Shown piece by piece: positions 34,508-43,004 of a stretch of 64,000 bases of DNA (position 1 is its first letter; every line of letters begins with the position of its first letter). The position numbers and the translations under genes were made by a program. The DNA comes from CATOSD01 sp034422735 (GTDB lineage: Bacteria; Chloroflexota; Dehalococcoidia; Lucifugimonadales; CATOSD01): positions 1-64,000 of the forward strand of contig DAOUJL010000079.1 in the NCBI GenBank assembly GCA_034422735.1, given 5' to 3'. The notes beneath the pieces were generated by a model. It was not told the DNA's origin, did no database searches, and saw nothing but the letters and a program-made list of their open reading frames with translations.

Positions 34508-36061
34508 ATGCTAGGAATGAAAGCGCCGAGGGCGCTAGCTCTATTGGCCGCCATGCTCGCCGTCCTGGCGATTGCGATAGCGGCCGTGGCATGCGGCTCG
34601 TCAGACCCGGCAGAGATCGATGAGGCACAGCTCAGCAGGATTGTCAGCCAGGCTGTGGCCGAATCTCAACCGGCTCCTCAGCCGCAGGTGTCATCGGAAG
34701 ACATCCAGGCGATGATCGGCCAGGCCATGACGGGTATGGCTGAATCCCAGGTGTCCGCCGACCAGATTCAATCAATGGTACAGCAGGCCGTCTCCGGCGC
34801 CGCCCAGGAAGGCGCATCGGCCGCTGAAATCCAGAAGATGGTCGAGAGCGCGGTGATGGCCGCCACGGCAGACTCCGTGACCAGCGAGGACGTGCAGTCC
34901 GCGATCTCCTCGGCCGTAATGGAAGCTCAGGCGAACGCGGTGACCAGCGAAGACGTGATGGCCGCCGTCGACTCCGCCGTCATGAGGGCTACCGAAGGGT
35001 CACTGACAGCGGACGACGTCAAGAGCATCCTCGAAGAGGGCGCACAGGACGCGCTGACGGAAGAGCAGGTTGCCACTATCGTCATGAAGGCTCTGGAAGA
35101 GCGCGACATGATGATGGAGATGGAGGCCAGGGAGACCATCGTCTTCTCCGACCTCAACTGGACCAGCGCGCAGGTGCAGAACCGCATCGCGCAATACATC
35201 GTGGAGAAGGGTTATGGCTACCCGACGGACGTAGTGTTCGGCGCGACCCTGCCGCTGTTCAACGGTCTGCGGGCGGGCGACACGCACGTCACCATGGAGA
35301 TCTGGCTGCCCAACCAGGACGAGGCCTGGATGGAAGCCCAGGCACAGGGACAGGTCGTCGCTATTGGCGAAAGCCTCGGCAAAGACTGGCAGTCCGCGTT
35401 CGTCATTCCTGCATACCTGCAGGAGCAGTACCCCGACCTGGACAGCGTTGAAGACCTCAAGGAAGACCAGTACAAGATGCTGTTCGCCTCCGCCGAGACC
35501 GGCGGGAAGGCGCGACTCGTGTCCTGCGTAATCGGCTGGGCTTGCGAGACCGTGAACGCGGCCCAGATCACGGGATACGGTCTGGATGACCACGTCCACA
35601 TCGTCAACCCTGGCGATGGAGCCGCCGCGAACGCCGACCTGTACGGCGCATACGAGAAGGAAGAGCCCTGGCTCGGCTACCAGTGGGGAACGAACGACCC
35701 CCCGCTGCTGCTCGACCTGGTGCGACTCGAAGAGCCGGCGTACACCGACGAGTGCTGGTTCACGACTAAGGCGTGCGCCTACGAGGACGCCACCATTCTG
35801 ATCGCGGTTGGACCCGACATCCTGAGCCGTGCGCCAGACGTTGTCTCGATGCTGCGGAACTGGGGTTTCGACATCGACCGGTACAAGGCGGTCGCGGCCT
35901 GGCAGAGCGAAAACTCGGATGCCACCGTCAACGACGCCGCCCTGTGGTGGCTGAATGGCAACTCCGATATCTGGAGCGGATGGGTAACTTCGGATGCGGC
36001 GGCCGCAATTACCGCCGCACTGGGAGCCAACGAGATTCCCGACGGCTGGCCGACCGAATAG
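34508..36061 (+). CDS. proX: Glycine betaine-binding lipoprotein with long 21-residue-repeat stalk
   Basis: The 517-aa protein has a signal peptide ending at Cys29. A helical stalk of about 170 residues follows, then an OpuAC-type substrate-binding domain (residues about 208-517, 'IVFSDLNWTSAQVQNRIAQYIVEKGYGY', 'WLPNQDEAW', 'GTNDPP'). The stalk is built of units with an S/T-x-E/D-D/Q-V/I-Q start at residues 62, 83, 104, 125, 146 and 167, an exact 21-residue period. Such a stalk is not normal in ProX/OpuAC, whose binding domains usually sit close to the anchor. The domain feeds ligand to ProW. A strong terminator follows. Confidence 0.88.
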   Translation: MLGMKAPRALALLAAMLAVLAIAIAAVACGSSDPAEIDEAQLSRIVSQAVAESQPAPQPQVSSEDIQAMIGQAMTGMAESQVSADQIQSMVQQAVSGAAQEGASAAEIQKMVESAVMAATADSVTSEDVQSAISSAVMEAQANAVTSEDVMAAVDSAVMRATEGSLTADDVKSILEEGAQDALTEEQVATIVMKALEERDMMMEMEARETIVFSDLNWTSAQVQNRIAQYIVEKGYGYPTDVVFGATLPLFNGLRAGDTHVTMEIWLPNQDEAWMEAQAQGQVVAIGESLGKDWQSAFVIPAYLQEQYPDLDSVEDLKEDQYKMLFASAETGGKARLVSCVIGWACETVNAAQITGYGLDDHVHIVNPGDGAAANADLYGAYEKEEPWLGYQWGTNDPPLLLDLVRLEEPAYTDECWFTTKACAYEDATILIAVGPDILSRAPDVVSMLRNWGFDIDRYKAVAAWQSENSDATVNDAALWWLNGNSDIWSGWVTSDAAAAITAALGANEIPDGWPTE

Positions 36062-36110
36062 TCAACATACACGCGGAACGCGCCGCAATAGCCGGCTGAT
36101 AGCCAAAGGT

Positions 36111-36150
36111 GGGGCGGTCTCCCGAAGGGGGGCCGCCCCTTCTCTTGCTT
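36111..36150 (+). terminator. Intrinsic terminator of the betaine importer operon
   Basis: GGGGCGG (36111-36117) pairs with CCGCCCC (36133-36139), followed by the pyrimidine-rich TTCTCTTGCTT. It lies 50 bp after the proX stop. Confidence 0.8.
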
Positions 36151-36261
36151 CGCGCGGAGCAATGCACGGTCCCGGGATGGGAATGCGTAGGCGGTATCAG
36201 TGTGCTATTCTGATGATCGACTCTGTTCACGGACGAAGCTCCTCCACCAGGCAGTTGTGAT

Positions 36262-36645
36262 ATGAACCTCGATTACGAAACCGCCGTCGCCGAGAACGTC
36301 GCCCAGGCGCGCGAGTTCCTCGCCCAGTCGGATGCCGAGTTCGAGGCTGGAGACATCCGCCAGGCCGCCGAGAAGCTGTACGGCGCGGCCACCCAGGCCG
36401 TCATCGCCGCCTCCCGGCAGCGGGGCTGGAGCTACAGGTCCCATCGCGACAACAAGAACGCCACCGACCGTCTGGCAACGGAATTCGGCGACGAGACCCT
36501 TTACCTTGGATTTCTTGCCGCCGAGAGATTTCACATCCATTTTCACCACGGCGACATGGAGGACTACGAAATCGACTCCGCCCGCCCGAGAGTCCACAGA
36601 TTCGTTCGCAACCTTCTATCTCTCGTAGAGGAGCGCGACGAGTAG
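36262..36645 (+). CDS. HEPN-like / PaREP1-type small helical protein
   Basis: The 127-aa protein is all-alpha in appearance. It has 'AREFLAQSDAEFEAGDIRQAAEKLYGAATQAVIAASRQRGW', close to the PaREP1/HEPN pattern, then 'LGFLAAERFHIHFHHGDMEDYEID'. HEPN relatives are RNases or nucleotidyltransferase partners; the R-x4-6-H motif of active RNases is not clear here. No partner nucleotidyltransferase gene is adjacent. The Shine-Dalgarno is weak. The role is unknown. Confidence 0.65.
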   Translation: MNLDYETAVAENVAQAREFLAQSDAEFEAGDIRQAAEKLYGAATQAVIAASRQRGWSYRSHRDNKNATDRLATEFGDETLYLGFLAAERFHIHFHHGDMEDYEIDSARPRVHRFVRNLLSLVEERDE

Positions 36646-36697
36646 CCTAGCGCGCGACGCAACGCGCCAGCCCCACAACCAAACCAGGAGGAAAACG

Positions 36698-37018
36698 ATG
36701 TTCTACGAACTCAGGCAGTATCGCACCAAGCCCGGCCAGCGCCAGAAGTGGGTGGACTTCATGGAAGAGGTCATCATCCCGTTCCAGGTGTCCAAGGGCA
36801 TGGTCATAGCCGGCAGCTTTGTGGGCGAGGAGGAGGACGACCTCTACATCTGGATGCGGCGGTTCGACGACGAGGCGCAGCGAGAGGCGCTGTACGAGGC
36901 CGTCTACGGCAGCGACGAGTGGACCAACGACATCGCACCCAAGGTCGGCGAATTGCTCGACCGCGACAAGATCGTCGTCACCCGCATAGAGCCCACGCCC
37001 AAGTCCGTCATCAGCTAG
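36698..37018 (+). CDS. NIPSNAP-family protein
   Basis: This 106-aa ferredoxin-like-fold protein begins MFYELRQYRTKPGQRQKW and contains 'GSFVGEEEDDLYIWMRRFDDEAQREALYEAVYGSDEW', the usual NIPSNAP pattern. The family occurs in catabolic settings, but its biochemical role is not established. CAGGAGG precedes the ATG. Confidence 0.85.
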   Translation: MFYELRQYRTKPGQRQKWVDFMEEVIIPFQVSKGMVIAGSFVGEEEDDLYIWMRRFDDEAQREALYEAVYGSDEWTNDIAPKVGELLDRDKIVVTRIEPTPKSVIS

Positions 37019-37050
37019 GCGGCGCAAAGAGCCCCTTCCCCCCTCTACGA

Positions 37051-37082
37051 CTTCGTCATTCCCGTGAAAACGGGAATCCAGG
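37051..37082 (+). repeat. REP-like palindrome, family A copy 3
   Basis: The core CGTCATTCCCGTGAAAACGG and GAATCCAG makes a hairpin from ATTCCCGT and ACGGGAAT. It is nearly identical to the copy at 42831 and lies between NIPSNAP and the amidohydrolase. Confidence 0.8.
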
Positions 37083-37109
37083 GGTGGGGCCGCGCCGCGG
37101 CGTAAGCAC

Positions 37110-38642
37110 GTGGCCCACGCAGCCCGCACCCCGCCAGCGCAGCCCGACCTCGTGCTGCGCAACGCCAACGTAGTCACGCTCGACGACCGGCTGCCCCGCG
37201 CCTCCGCTGTGGCGGTGCGCGACGGGGCGATTGCGTGGGTCGGGCGCGAGGAGGACCTGGGCCGCCTGGACAGGGACTCCGAGCGCGTCCTGGACTGCGA
37301 GGGCCGCACCCTCGTCCCAGGCTTCGTCGACGCGCACCTGCACCTGCTGGCCTACGCCGCCAGCCTGCGTGACGTCGATTGCGGGCCGGACGCCGTTCGT
37401 TCCATCGCCGGCATTCGCCGCGCCATCACCGACCGCGCGCGCGCCGTGCCGGACGGCTCCTGGATCGTGGGCCGCGGCTACGACGACTCCGCCCTGCTGG
37501 AGCGTCGCCATCCCACGCGCGACGACCTGGACGCCGCGACCTCCCGCCCCGTCAGGCTGGTCCACCGCACGGGCCACGCCTGCGTGCTCAACAGCGCGGC
37601 GCTCGCCCTCGTCGGCATCGGCGCGGACACTCCCGATCCGGTGGAGGGCGTGATCGTGCGCGACGATTCGGGCGAACCCACCGGCCTGCTGCTGGAGATG
37701 GACGCCTACCTGGACGGCCGCATTCCCCGCCGCACGCGCGGCGAGTTCGAGGCCGGCGTCAGGCAGGCGTGCGAACGCCTGGCTGCGCTGGGCGTCACGT
37801 CGGTGGTGGACGCCACGCCAACCAACTCCGTCGAGCGGTGGGAGACGTTCAGAACGCTGAGGGCCGGCGGCGTGCCGCTTCCCAGGATCACGATGATGGC
37901 GGGCTACGACCACCTGGACGGCTTTGTCGCTGATGGGATGGGTTACCGCCACGGCGACGACACCCTGCGGCTCGGCCACGTGAAAATAATGCTGACGGCG
38001 ACGACGGGGGCGCTTCACCCGCAGCCGGAGGAGCTTGCAGCCATGGTAGCGCGGGCGCACGCGGCGGGGTTCCCGGTAGCGGTGCACGCGGTGGAGGCCG
38101 AGGCCGTGGAGGCGGCGGCGCGGGCCATCGCCGAGGCGCCCCGGAAGCGGCCACTCCCGTTCGCAGACCGCATCGAGCACTGCTCCGAGTGCCCACCCGA
38201 CGTCTTGCAGTCGGTGAGGCGCGCGGGCGTGGCCGTGTGCACGCAGCCCGCGTTCGTGCATTACCGGGGTGACAAGTACCTGTCAGAGGTCCCGGAGGAT
38301 GCGCAGCCGTGGCTCTACGCGATGCGCTCGCTGCTGGACGCGGGCGTGCCCGTGTCGGCCGGATCCGACGCGCCGGTCGTGGAGCCTGCTCCGATGGTGG
38401 GACTGGCGGCCGCGGTGACACGCCGCACACGGGAAGGACGGCAGGTCGCGCCTGGGCAGGCGGTGACGCCGATGGAGGCGCTGCGGGCGTACACGCTGGG
38501 CGCGGCACGGGCGTCAGGCATGGGCCGCGCCGTAGGCTCAATCGAGGTGGGCAAGCTGGCGGACTTCGCGCTGCTGGATGCGGACCCGACCGCGGTTGCG
38601 GCCGAGGAAATAGCGGGAATCAGGGCGCGGGCGGTGCGGTAG
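37110..38642 (+). CDS. YtcJ-like amidohydrolase (amidohydrolase family 3)
   Basis: The 510-aa metallohydrolase shows VDAHLHL (HxH metal ligands), a fold of YtcJ type with 'GSWIVGRGYDD', 'DHLDGFVADGMGY', 'HAVEAEAVEAAARAI', 'RIEHCSECPPDVLQ' and a C-terminal 'GSIEVGKLADFALLD'. Such enzymes hydrolyse C-N bonds or deacylate small molecules; the substrate is unknown. The start is GTG 37110; no Shine-Dalgarno is evident. It is the first of two amidohydrolases in the window. Confidence 0.88.
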   Translation: MAHAARTPPAQPDLVLRNANVVTLDDRLPRASAVAVRDGAIAWVGREEDLGRLDRDSERVLDCEGRTLVPGFVDAHLHLLAYAASLRDVDCGPDAVRSIAGIRRAITDRARAVPDGSWIVGRGYDDSALLERRHPTRDDLDAATSRPVRLVHRTGHACVLNSAALALVGIGADTPDPVEGVIVRDDSGEPTGLLLEMDAYLDGRIPRRTRGEFEAGVRQACERLAALGVTSVVDATPTNSVERWETFRTLRAGGVPLPRITMMAGYDHLDGFVADGMGYRHGDDTLRLGHVKIMLTATTGALHPQPEELAAMVARAHAAGFPVAVHAVEAEAVEAAARAIAEAPRKRPLPFADRIEHCSECPPDVLQSVRRAGVAVCTQPAFVHYRGDKYLSEVPEDAQPWLYAMRSLLDAGVPVSAGSDAPVVEPAPMVGLAAAVTRRTREGRQVAPGQAVTPMEALRAYTLGAARASGMGRAVGSIEVGKLADFALLDADPTAVAAEEIAGIRARAVR

Positions 38643-38655
38643 GCGGGACTACGCG

Positions 38656-39624
38656 CTAGGCGCGCATGGCGTTGACGTAGTCGACGAGCTCGTCGAGAGA
38701 GGCGCGGGCCGGGGTATCGGGGAGGGCGTCGAGCTGGCGGCGGGCGGCCCGGCAGTAGTCGGAGGCGACGGCGTAGGACTCCTCGATCGCGGTGGAACCT
38801 ACGATGTACTCCACGGCGAGCCTCAGGTCTCGCTCGCCGCCGGGGCCGTCCAGCAGCGCCCGCACCGGGTTGTCGTCGGGCTGGTTGCGCAGGGCCACCA
38901 TTACCGGAAGCGTGACCGTGCCGTGGGACAGGTCGTTGCCGACAGGCTTGCCCACGTCCTCCTCCGACGCCTCGAAGTCCAGGATGTCGTCCATTATCTG
39001 GAAGGCCATGCCCAGATTGTAGCCGTAGTCCCTCAGCGCCGACACCTGGTCGCCCGGCGCGCCGCTCAGAATCGCCCCGGACTGGCAGGCGGTTGTGAAC
39101 AGCGACGCGGTCTTGTTGTAGATGCGCTCCAGGTACTGCTCCATCGTCTGGCCGCCGTTGTAGGCCTCCGACATCTCCTGCAACTCGCCGGTGGAAAGCT
39201 CCATGATCGTCTCGGAGAATCTGCGTATCACGCGGATGTCGCCGGTATCGCAGACGTAGGTGGCGGACTTGGCGAAGATGTAGTCTCCGGCGAGAACGGC
39301 GGCGTTGCGGCCCCACAGGCTGTTGAGGGTGGCCCTGCCGCGCCGGACGCTGGAGCTGTCCACGGTGTCGTCGTGGACAAGCGTGGCGATGTGCAGCGCC
39401 TCTACCGCCGTCGCCATGATCTCCGTAACGCGATGGTCGTGGTCGTGGAACGAGGACGACAGCAGCGTGAGCGCGGGACGCATCCGTTTGCCGACGGTGT
39501 CGAAGACGTGGGAGAGCAGCTTTGCGAGGAAGTCGGAGCGTATCTCCGGCATCGCCCTGAGGCTTTGCTCCACGCGGGCCAGCCGCTCTTCGATGGGCGC
39601 GTAGATAGTGGTGGCTACTTGCAA
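38656..39624 (-). CDS. ispB: Polyprenyl diphosphate synthase
   Basis: The 322-aa trans-isoprenyl synthase has both Asp-rich motifs: LVHDDTVD near residue 85 and QIMDDILDFEA near 210. It also has GKRMRPALTLL and 'FAKSATYVCDTGD'. It elongates IPP onto an allylic diphosphate, making quinone or lipid side chains; the exact length cannot be read. It starts at TTG 39624, 21 bp after the metG stop, suggesting coupling. Products of dxs at 8734 feed this pathway. Confidence 0.9.
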   Translation of the reverse strand: MQVATTIYAPIEERLARVEQSLRAMPEIRSDFLAKLLSHVFDTVGKRMRPALTLLSSSFHDHDHRVTEIMATAVEALHIATLVHDDTVDSSSVRRGRATLNSLWGRNAAVLAGDYIFAKSATYVCDTGDIRVIRRFSETIMELSTGELQEMSEAYNGGQTMEQYLERIYNKTASLFTTACQSGAILSGAPGDQVSALRDYGYNLGMAFQIMDDILDFEASEEDVGKPVGNDLSHGTVTLPVMVALRNQPDDNPVRALLDGPGGERDLRLAVEYIVGSTAIEESYAVASDYCRAARRQLDALPDTPARASLDELVDYVNAMRA

Positions 39625-39645
39625 AGTCAGCTTTCCGGCGGTGGC

Positions 39646-41313
39646 TTACGCGCCAAGCCGCTGCGTCTCGGACTCCGCGAGCGCCTCGTCGAGCTTGGCG
39701 AACAGCGGCTCAGGCCGGCCGATTCGCCTTCCGGGGACCGTCGCCGCCGGGTCCCAGGCCCAGCCGGCATCTTTCACGGTTCCCTCGAATCCGAGCATGG
39801 TGTGGACGCGTTCCGAGCTGAACGGTATGTAAGGGTAGAGCAGCGTCTTCAGGCAGTCGATGACGGCGAGGCCGGTCCAGAGCGCGGCGCCGGCCTTCGC
39901 CTTGTCCTCGCGGACGGCGCGCCAGGGCGCGGCCTGTTCGAGATAGCGGTTGGCCGCCTGGGCCAGTCCCATGGCGGTGTTGAGTGCGAGCCTGAGACGC
40001 ACGGCCTCGAGACTGGCGGTGGCCTGCGCGAAGCGTTCGCGCGCCTCGTCCAGCAGGGCGGCGCTCGCCTCGTCTGGTTCGCCCGGCTCGGGCACCACGC
40101 CGTCGAAGTTGCGGCTAACCATGGTCATCACGCGATGGACCAGGTTCCCGTAGGTTGCCACCAACTCGTCGTTGTTGCGCCTGACGTACTCGCGCCACGA
40201 GAAGTCGGAGTCGCTCGTCTCCGGCATACCCGCCGCGATCACGTAGCGGAGCGGGTCGGGGTCGTAGCGGTCCAGGTACTCCGGCAGCCAGATGGCCCAG
40301 TTGCGGCTTGTGGAAAGCTTGAAGCCCTCCAGGTTCATGTACTCGTTGGCGGGCACGTCATAGGGCAGGTCAAGCCCGCCGTAGCCGAGCAGCAATGCGG
40401 GCCAGATGATGGTGTGGAAGGGTATGTTGTCCTTGCCCATGAAGTAGTACGAGCGGCTCTCGCCCTTCCAGAAGTCCTCCCAGCGATCCGGCTCGCCGCG
40501 GTTCTTGGCCCACTCGATTGATGCGGACAGGTAGCCGATGACCGCCTCGAACCAGACGTAGATGCGCTTGCCGTCGTAGCCATCCAGCGGCAGCGGAACG
40601 CCCCAGTCGATGTCTCGCGTGATGGCGCGGTCGCGGAGGCCGCCCTCCAGGAACGCGATGGTGAAGTTCTTGACGTTCGACTTCCAGTGCTCCTGCTTGC
40701 GCGCCCACTCCAGCAGCGTGTCCTCGAAGCCGACCAGCTTCAGGAAGAAGTGCTCGGTCTCGGCGAACTCCGGGGTGCTGCCGCAGATGCGGCAAGCGAT
40801 GCTCTTCAGGTCGCGCGGGTCTAGGGTGCGCCCGCAGTTGTCGCACTGGTCGCCGCGCGCGCCGTCGAAATCGCAGTGGGGGCACACGCCCTCGACGTAG
40901 CGGTCGGCCAGGAAGCGGTCTTCCGAGTCGCAGTAGGGCATCTCCATCGTGCTCTTGTAGATGTGGCCTCGCTCGTATAGACGGGAGAAGATATCCTGGG
41001 CGACGTTTTGGTGGTTCTCGGTGTGTGTGGTGGTGAAGAGATCGAAGGTGATTCCGAACCTCTCCCAGTTGTCGAGAAACTCGGCCTGGTACTCCTCGTA
41101 GACCTGCTCCGGTGTGACGCCGCGCTGCTCTGCGGTGAGCGTCACGGGTGTCCCGTGAGCGTCGGAACCGGACACCATGAGCACCTCGCTGCCCTTCATG
41201 CGGTGGTAGCGCGCGAAGATGTCGGCGGGCAGGTAGCAGCCGGCCACCTGGCCTATGTGAATCGAGCCGTTGGCGTAGGGCCACGCGACGGCTACGAGTA
41301 TGCGCTCGGTCAT
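39646..41313 (-). CDS. metG: Methionyl-tRNA synthetase
   Basis: The 555-aa class I synthetase has PYANGSIHIGQ (HIGH motif), a zinc knuckle with four Cys pairs (CPHC, CDNC, CRIC and the 'YCDSED' region) and KLSTS in place of KMSKS. It charges tRNA-Met. It ends soon after the anticodon-binding helical domain, so it lacks the C-terminal tRNA-binding dimer domain found in longer MetRS, as in some other bacteria. It follows rsmI on the same strand by 46 bp. Confidence 0.95.
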   Translation of the reverse strand: MTERILVAVAWPYANGSIHIGQVAGCYLPADIFARYHRMKGSEVLMVSGSDAHGTPVTLTAEQRGVTPEQVYEEYQAEFLDNWERFGITFDLFTTTHTENHQNVAQDIFSRLYERGHIYKSTMEMPYCDSEDRFLADRYVEGVCPHCDFDGARGDQCDNCGRTLDPRDLKSIACRICGSTPEFAETEHFFLKLVGFEDTLLEWARKQEHWKSNVKNFTIAFLEGGLRDRAITRDIDWGVPLPLDGYDGKRIYVWFEAVIGYLSASIEWAKNRGEPDRWEDFWKGESRSYYFMGKDNIPFHTIIWPALLLGYGGLDLPYDVPANEYMNLEGFKLSTSRNWAIWLPEYLDRYDPDPLRYVIAAGMPETSDSDFSWREYVRRNNDELVATYGNLVHRVMTMVSRNFDGVVPEPGEPDEASAALLDEARERFAQATASLEAVRLRLALNTAMGLAQAANRYLEQAAPWRAVREDKAKAGAALWTGLAVIDCLKTLLYPYIPFSSERVHTMLGFEGTVKDAGWAWDPAATVPGRRIGRPEPLFAKLDEALAESETQRLGA

Positions 41314-41359
41314 GGGCTTCCCCGCGGTTCCGGATCGATTGCTAATGTTATCACAAACG

Positions 41360-42190
41360 CTAGCTGTCTTGGCCGGACTCCAGCCAGAGCCTGTAGGCGG
41401 CGCTGCGGCTGATGCCGCACTCGGACGCGGCGCGGGTGGTGGCGTCCCGCGCGCTCGCGCCCTCCGCCCGCAGTTGAGACAGCAGGCGGCGCGCGGCGTC
41501 CTCGCGGCCGGCGTCGTCCGCCTCGCTCTCTGGAGCGCCCTCGATGACCAGCGTGAACTCGCCGCGCGGCCCGGCGAAGTGGGCCAGCGCCTGGGAGAGC
41601 GTGCCCCTGAACGTCTCCTCGTGCAGCTTGGTCAACTCGCGGCACACGGCGACGTCGCGGTCGCCCAGAGCGTCCAGCGCGTCCTGGAGAGCGGCGCGCA
41701 GCCGGTGCGGCGTCTCGAAGGCGACCAGGGGAGCGGGGTTGCGCGCCAGCGATTCCAGCAGCCGCCTGCGGTCCGAGGCGCGGCGCGGCAGGAAGCCCAG
41801 GTGCGTGAACGTCGGCGCGGCTATGCCGGACACGGCCAGCGCGGCCGTCACCGCCGACGCTCCGGGTACGACGACGACGGAAGCGCCGGCCGCCGATGCC
41901 TCCCTTGCCAGCCGCTGGCCGGGATCGTTGACCGCGGGCATACCGGCGTCCGTGACCAGCGCCACGTCGCCCTCGCCCAGCGCGTCCAGCACGGCGCGCA
42001 GGCGGGCGGGGCCGCTGTGCTCATGGTAGCTGACCAGCGGGGTGTCGATGGCGTAGCGGACGAGCAGGCGGCGCGTGACGCGGGTGTCCTCCGCCGCGAT
42101 CAGGCTCACCTCGCCCAGTATCCTGAGCGCCCGCAGCGTGACGTCCTCGAGGTTGCCTATGGGTGTGCCTACGATGTACAGGGTTCGCAT
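41360..42190 (-). CDS. rsmI: 16S rRNA (cytidine-1402-2'-O)-methyltransferase
   Basis: The 276-aa SAM-dependent enzyme begins MRTLYIVGTPIGNLEDVTLRAL and has 'EDTRVTRRLL', 'YHEH', 'VALVTDAGMPAVNDPG', 'PGASAVTAALAVSG' and 'KLHEETFRG', all RsmI signatures. It methylates C1402 of 16S rRNA. A C-terminal helical tail (ARDATTRAASECGISRSAAYRLWLE) looks helix-turn-helix-like. ATG 42190 is preferred over longer frames. It heads the rsmI-metG-ispB run. Confidence 0.95.
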   Translation of the reverse strand: MRTLYIVGTPIGNLEDVTLRALRILGEVSLIAAEDTRVTRRLLVRYAIDTPLVSYHEHSGPARLRAVLDALGEGDVALVTDAGMPAVNDPGQRLAREASAAGASVVVVPGASAVTAALAVSGIAAPTFTHLGFLPRRASDRRRLLESLARNPAPLVAFETPHRLRAALQDALDALGDRDVAVCRELTKLHEETFRGTLSQALAHFAGPRGEFTLVIEGAPESEADDAGREDAARRLLSQLRAEGASARDATTRAASECGISRSAAYRLWLESGQDS

Positions 42191-42764
42191 TCTGCTATGT
42201 CCGCAGCGTACCTGTTGAGACTCCGAATTGTGCGCCATGCGATTCGTCCGGGCAAGGTCGTCCGCGTCGTCCGTTCGCCATATTGCCCGGCAACGTCCCC
42301 CGGACGCTCCAACGCACATCCCAACCGCACTCCCTCGCCCACACCCGGCTCAGTCGCTCCCCCGTACCCCGAAAATTCCGTAACTTTCCCGCGCCACGCG
42401 TTCCCCAGCCCTGCCTCTGCCAACCCCACGCACGCCCACCTCGTCCCCACGTCTGCGCCATTTCTCCCCACCAAACCGCCCCCATACCCACATTTTCACT
42501 AAGGCCATTGCAATACACGTACATCCGTGCTAACCTCGGCCGTGTGAGGGACTGACCCCACGGCCCGCAAATCCTGCCCTCAATCGGGATTATGCCCCAG
42601 GCATCCGGCGGAACGCCCCTTCCAGGCGCCCTCCGGCGGCGAAGACACGGCCGGTCGGCCCGTCCGTCCCCTGTCCTCTTCTGCCACGCGGCGGGACACT
42701 TTTGCTATGAATTGTCCCCTCCGGCATTACAGAACTGAGCAGGGCCACCGACGGTCCCAGCTAC

Positions 42765-42798
42765 GAATCGCACAGAATGTCGCAGAATCTAACAGAAT
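42765..42798 (+). repeat. Four GAAT motifs phased at 10 bp
   Basis: GAAT starts at 42765, 42775, 42785 and 42795; the last three lie in CAGAAT. The exact helical phasing matches the style of the GGAAC array at 17234. Confidence 0.55.
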
Positions 42799-42830
42799 TC
42801 GCCCTCCCGCTTTCCCAGCCACACCTGAAT

Positions 42831-42860
42831 TCGTCATTCCCGCGAAAGCGGGAATCCAGT
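42831..42860 (+). repeat. REP-like palindrome, family A copy 4
   Basis: TTCGTCATTCCCGCGAAAGC followed by GGGAATCCAG forms an ATTCCCGC/GCGGGAAT hairpin. It is the closest match to the copy at 37051. Confidence 0.8.
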
Positions 42861-43004
42861 GGAGGTTGGACACTCCGAAGCGAAGCCACCGGGTAATCTG
42901 ACACAGCCTCAATGGCTGGGAGGAAGTGGCAGTGTAGCGGTGCAAAGGTCGGATTGGGTATATTGGATGAATACCGAGTGCAAGTGAGTATCTGAGGAGT
43001 CGGC

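Larger units (their letters stand above)
42191..43004. other. 814-bp gene-free zone with skewed sequence and several repeats
   Basis: Nothing convincingly coding is present. About 42290-42545 is very C-rich and G-poor on the plus strand. GGGACA (42693-42698) and TGTCCC (42713-42718) form an inverted repeat over a 14-base loop. GAAT occurs four times at 10-bp steps from 42765. A REP-like palindrome is at 42831. The Shine-Dalgarno of the downstream oxidoreductase (GAGGAG) is at the end. Confidence 0.6.

Noticed and set aside
36262..36645. HEPN-MNT toxin-antitoxin pair
   Set aside because: No adjacent nucleotidyltransferase and no clear R-x4-6-H RNase motif.
39646..41313. KLSTS in MetG as a broken active site
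   Set aside because: Variants of KMSKS including KxSTS are normal in this MetRS group.
42163..42555. Plus-strand 130-codon frame in the skewed spacer
   Set aside because: Pro/Ser-rich translation from a C-rich strand, no Shine-Dalgarno and no motif; starts inside rsmI.
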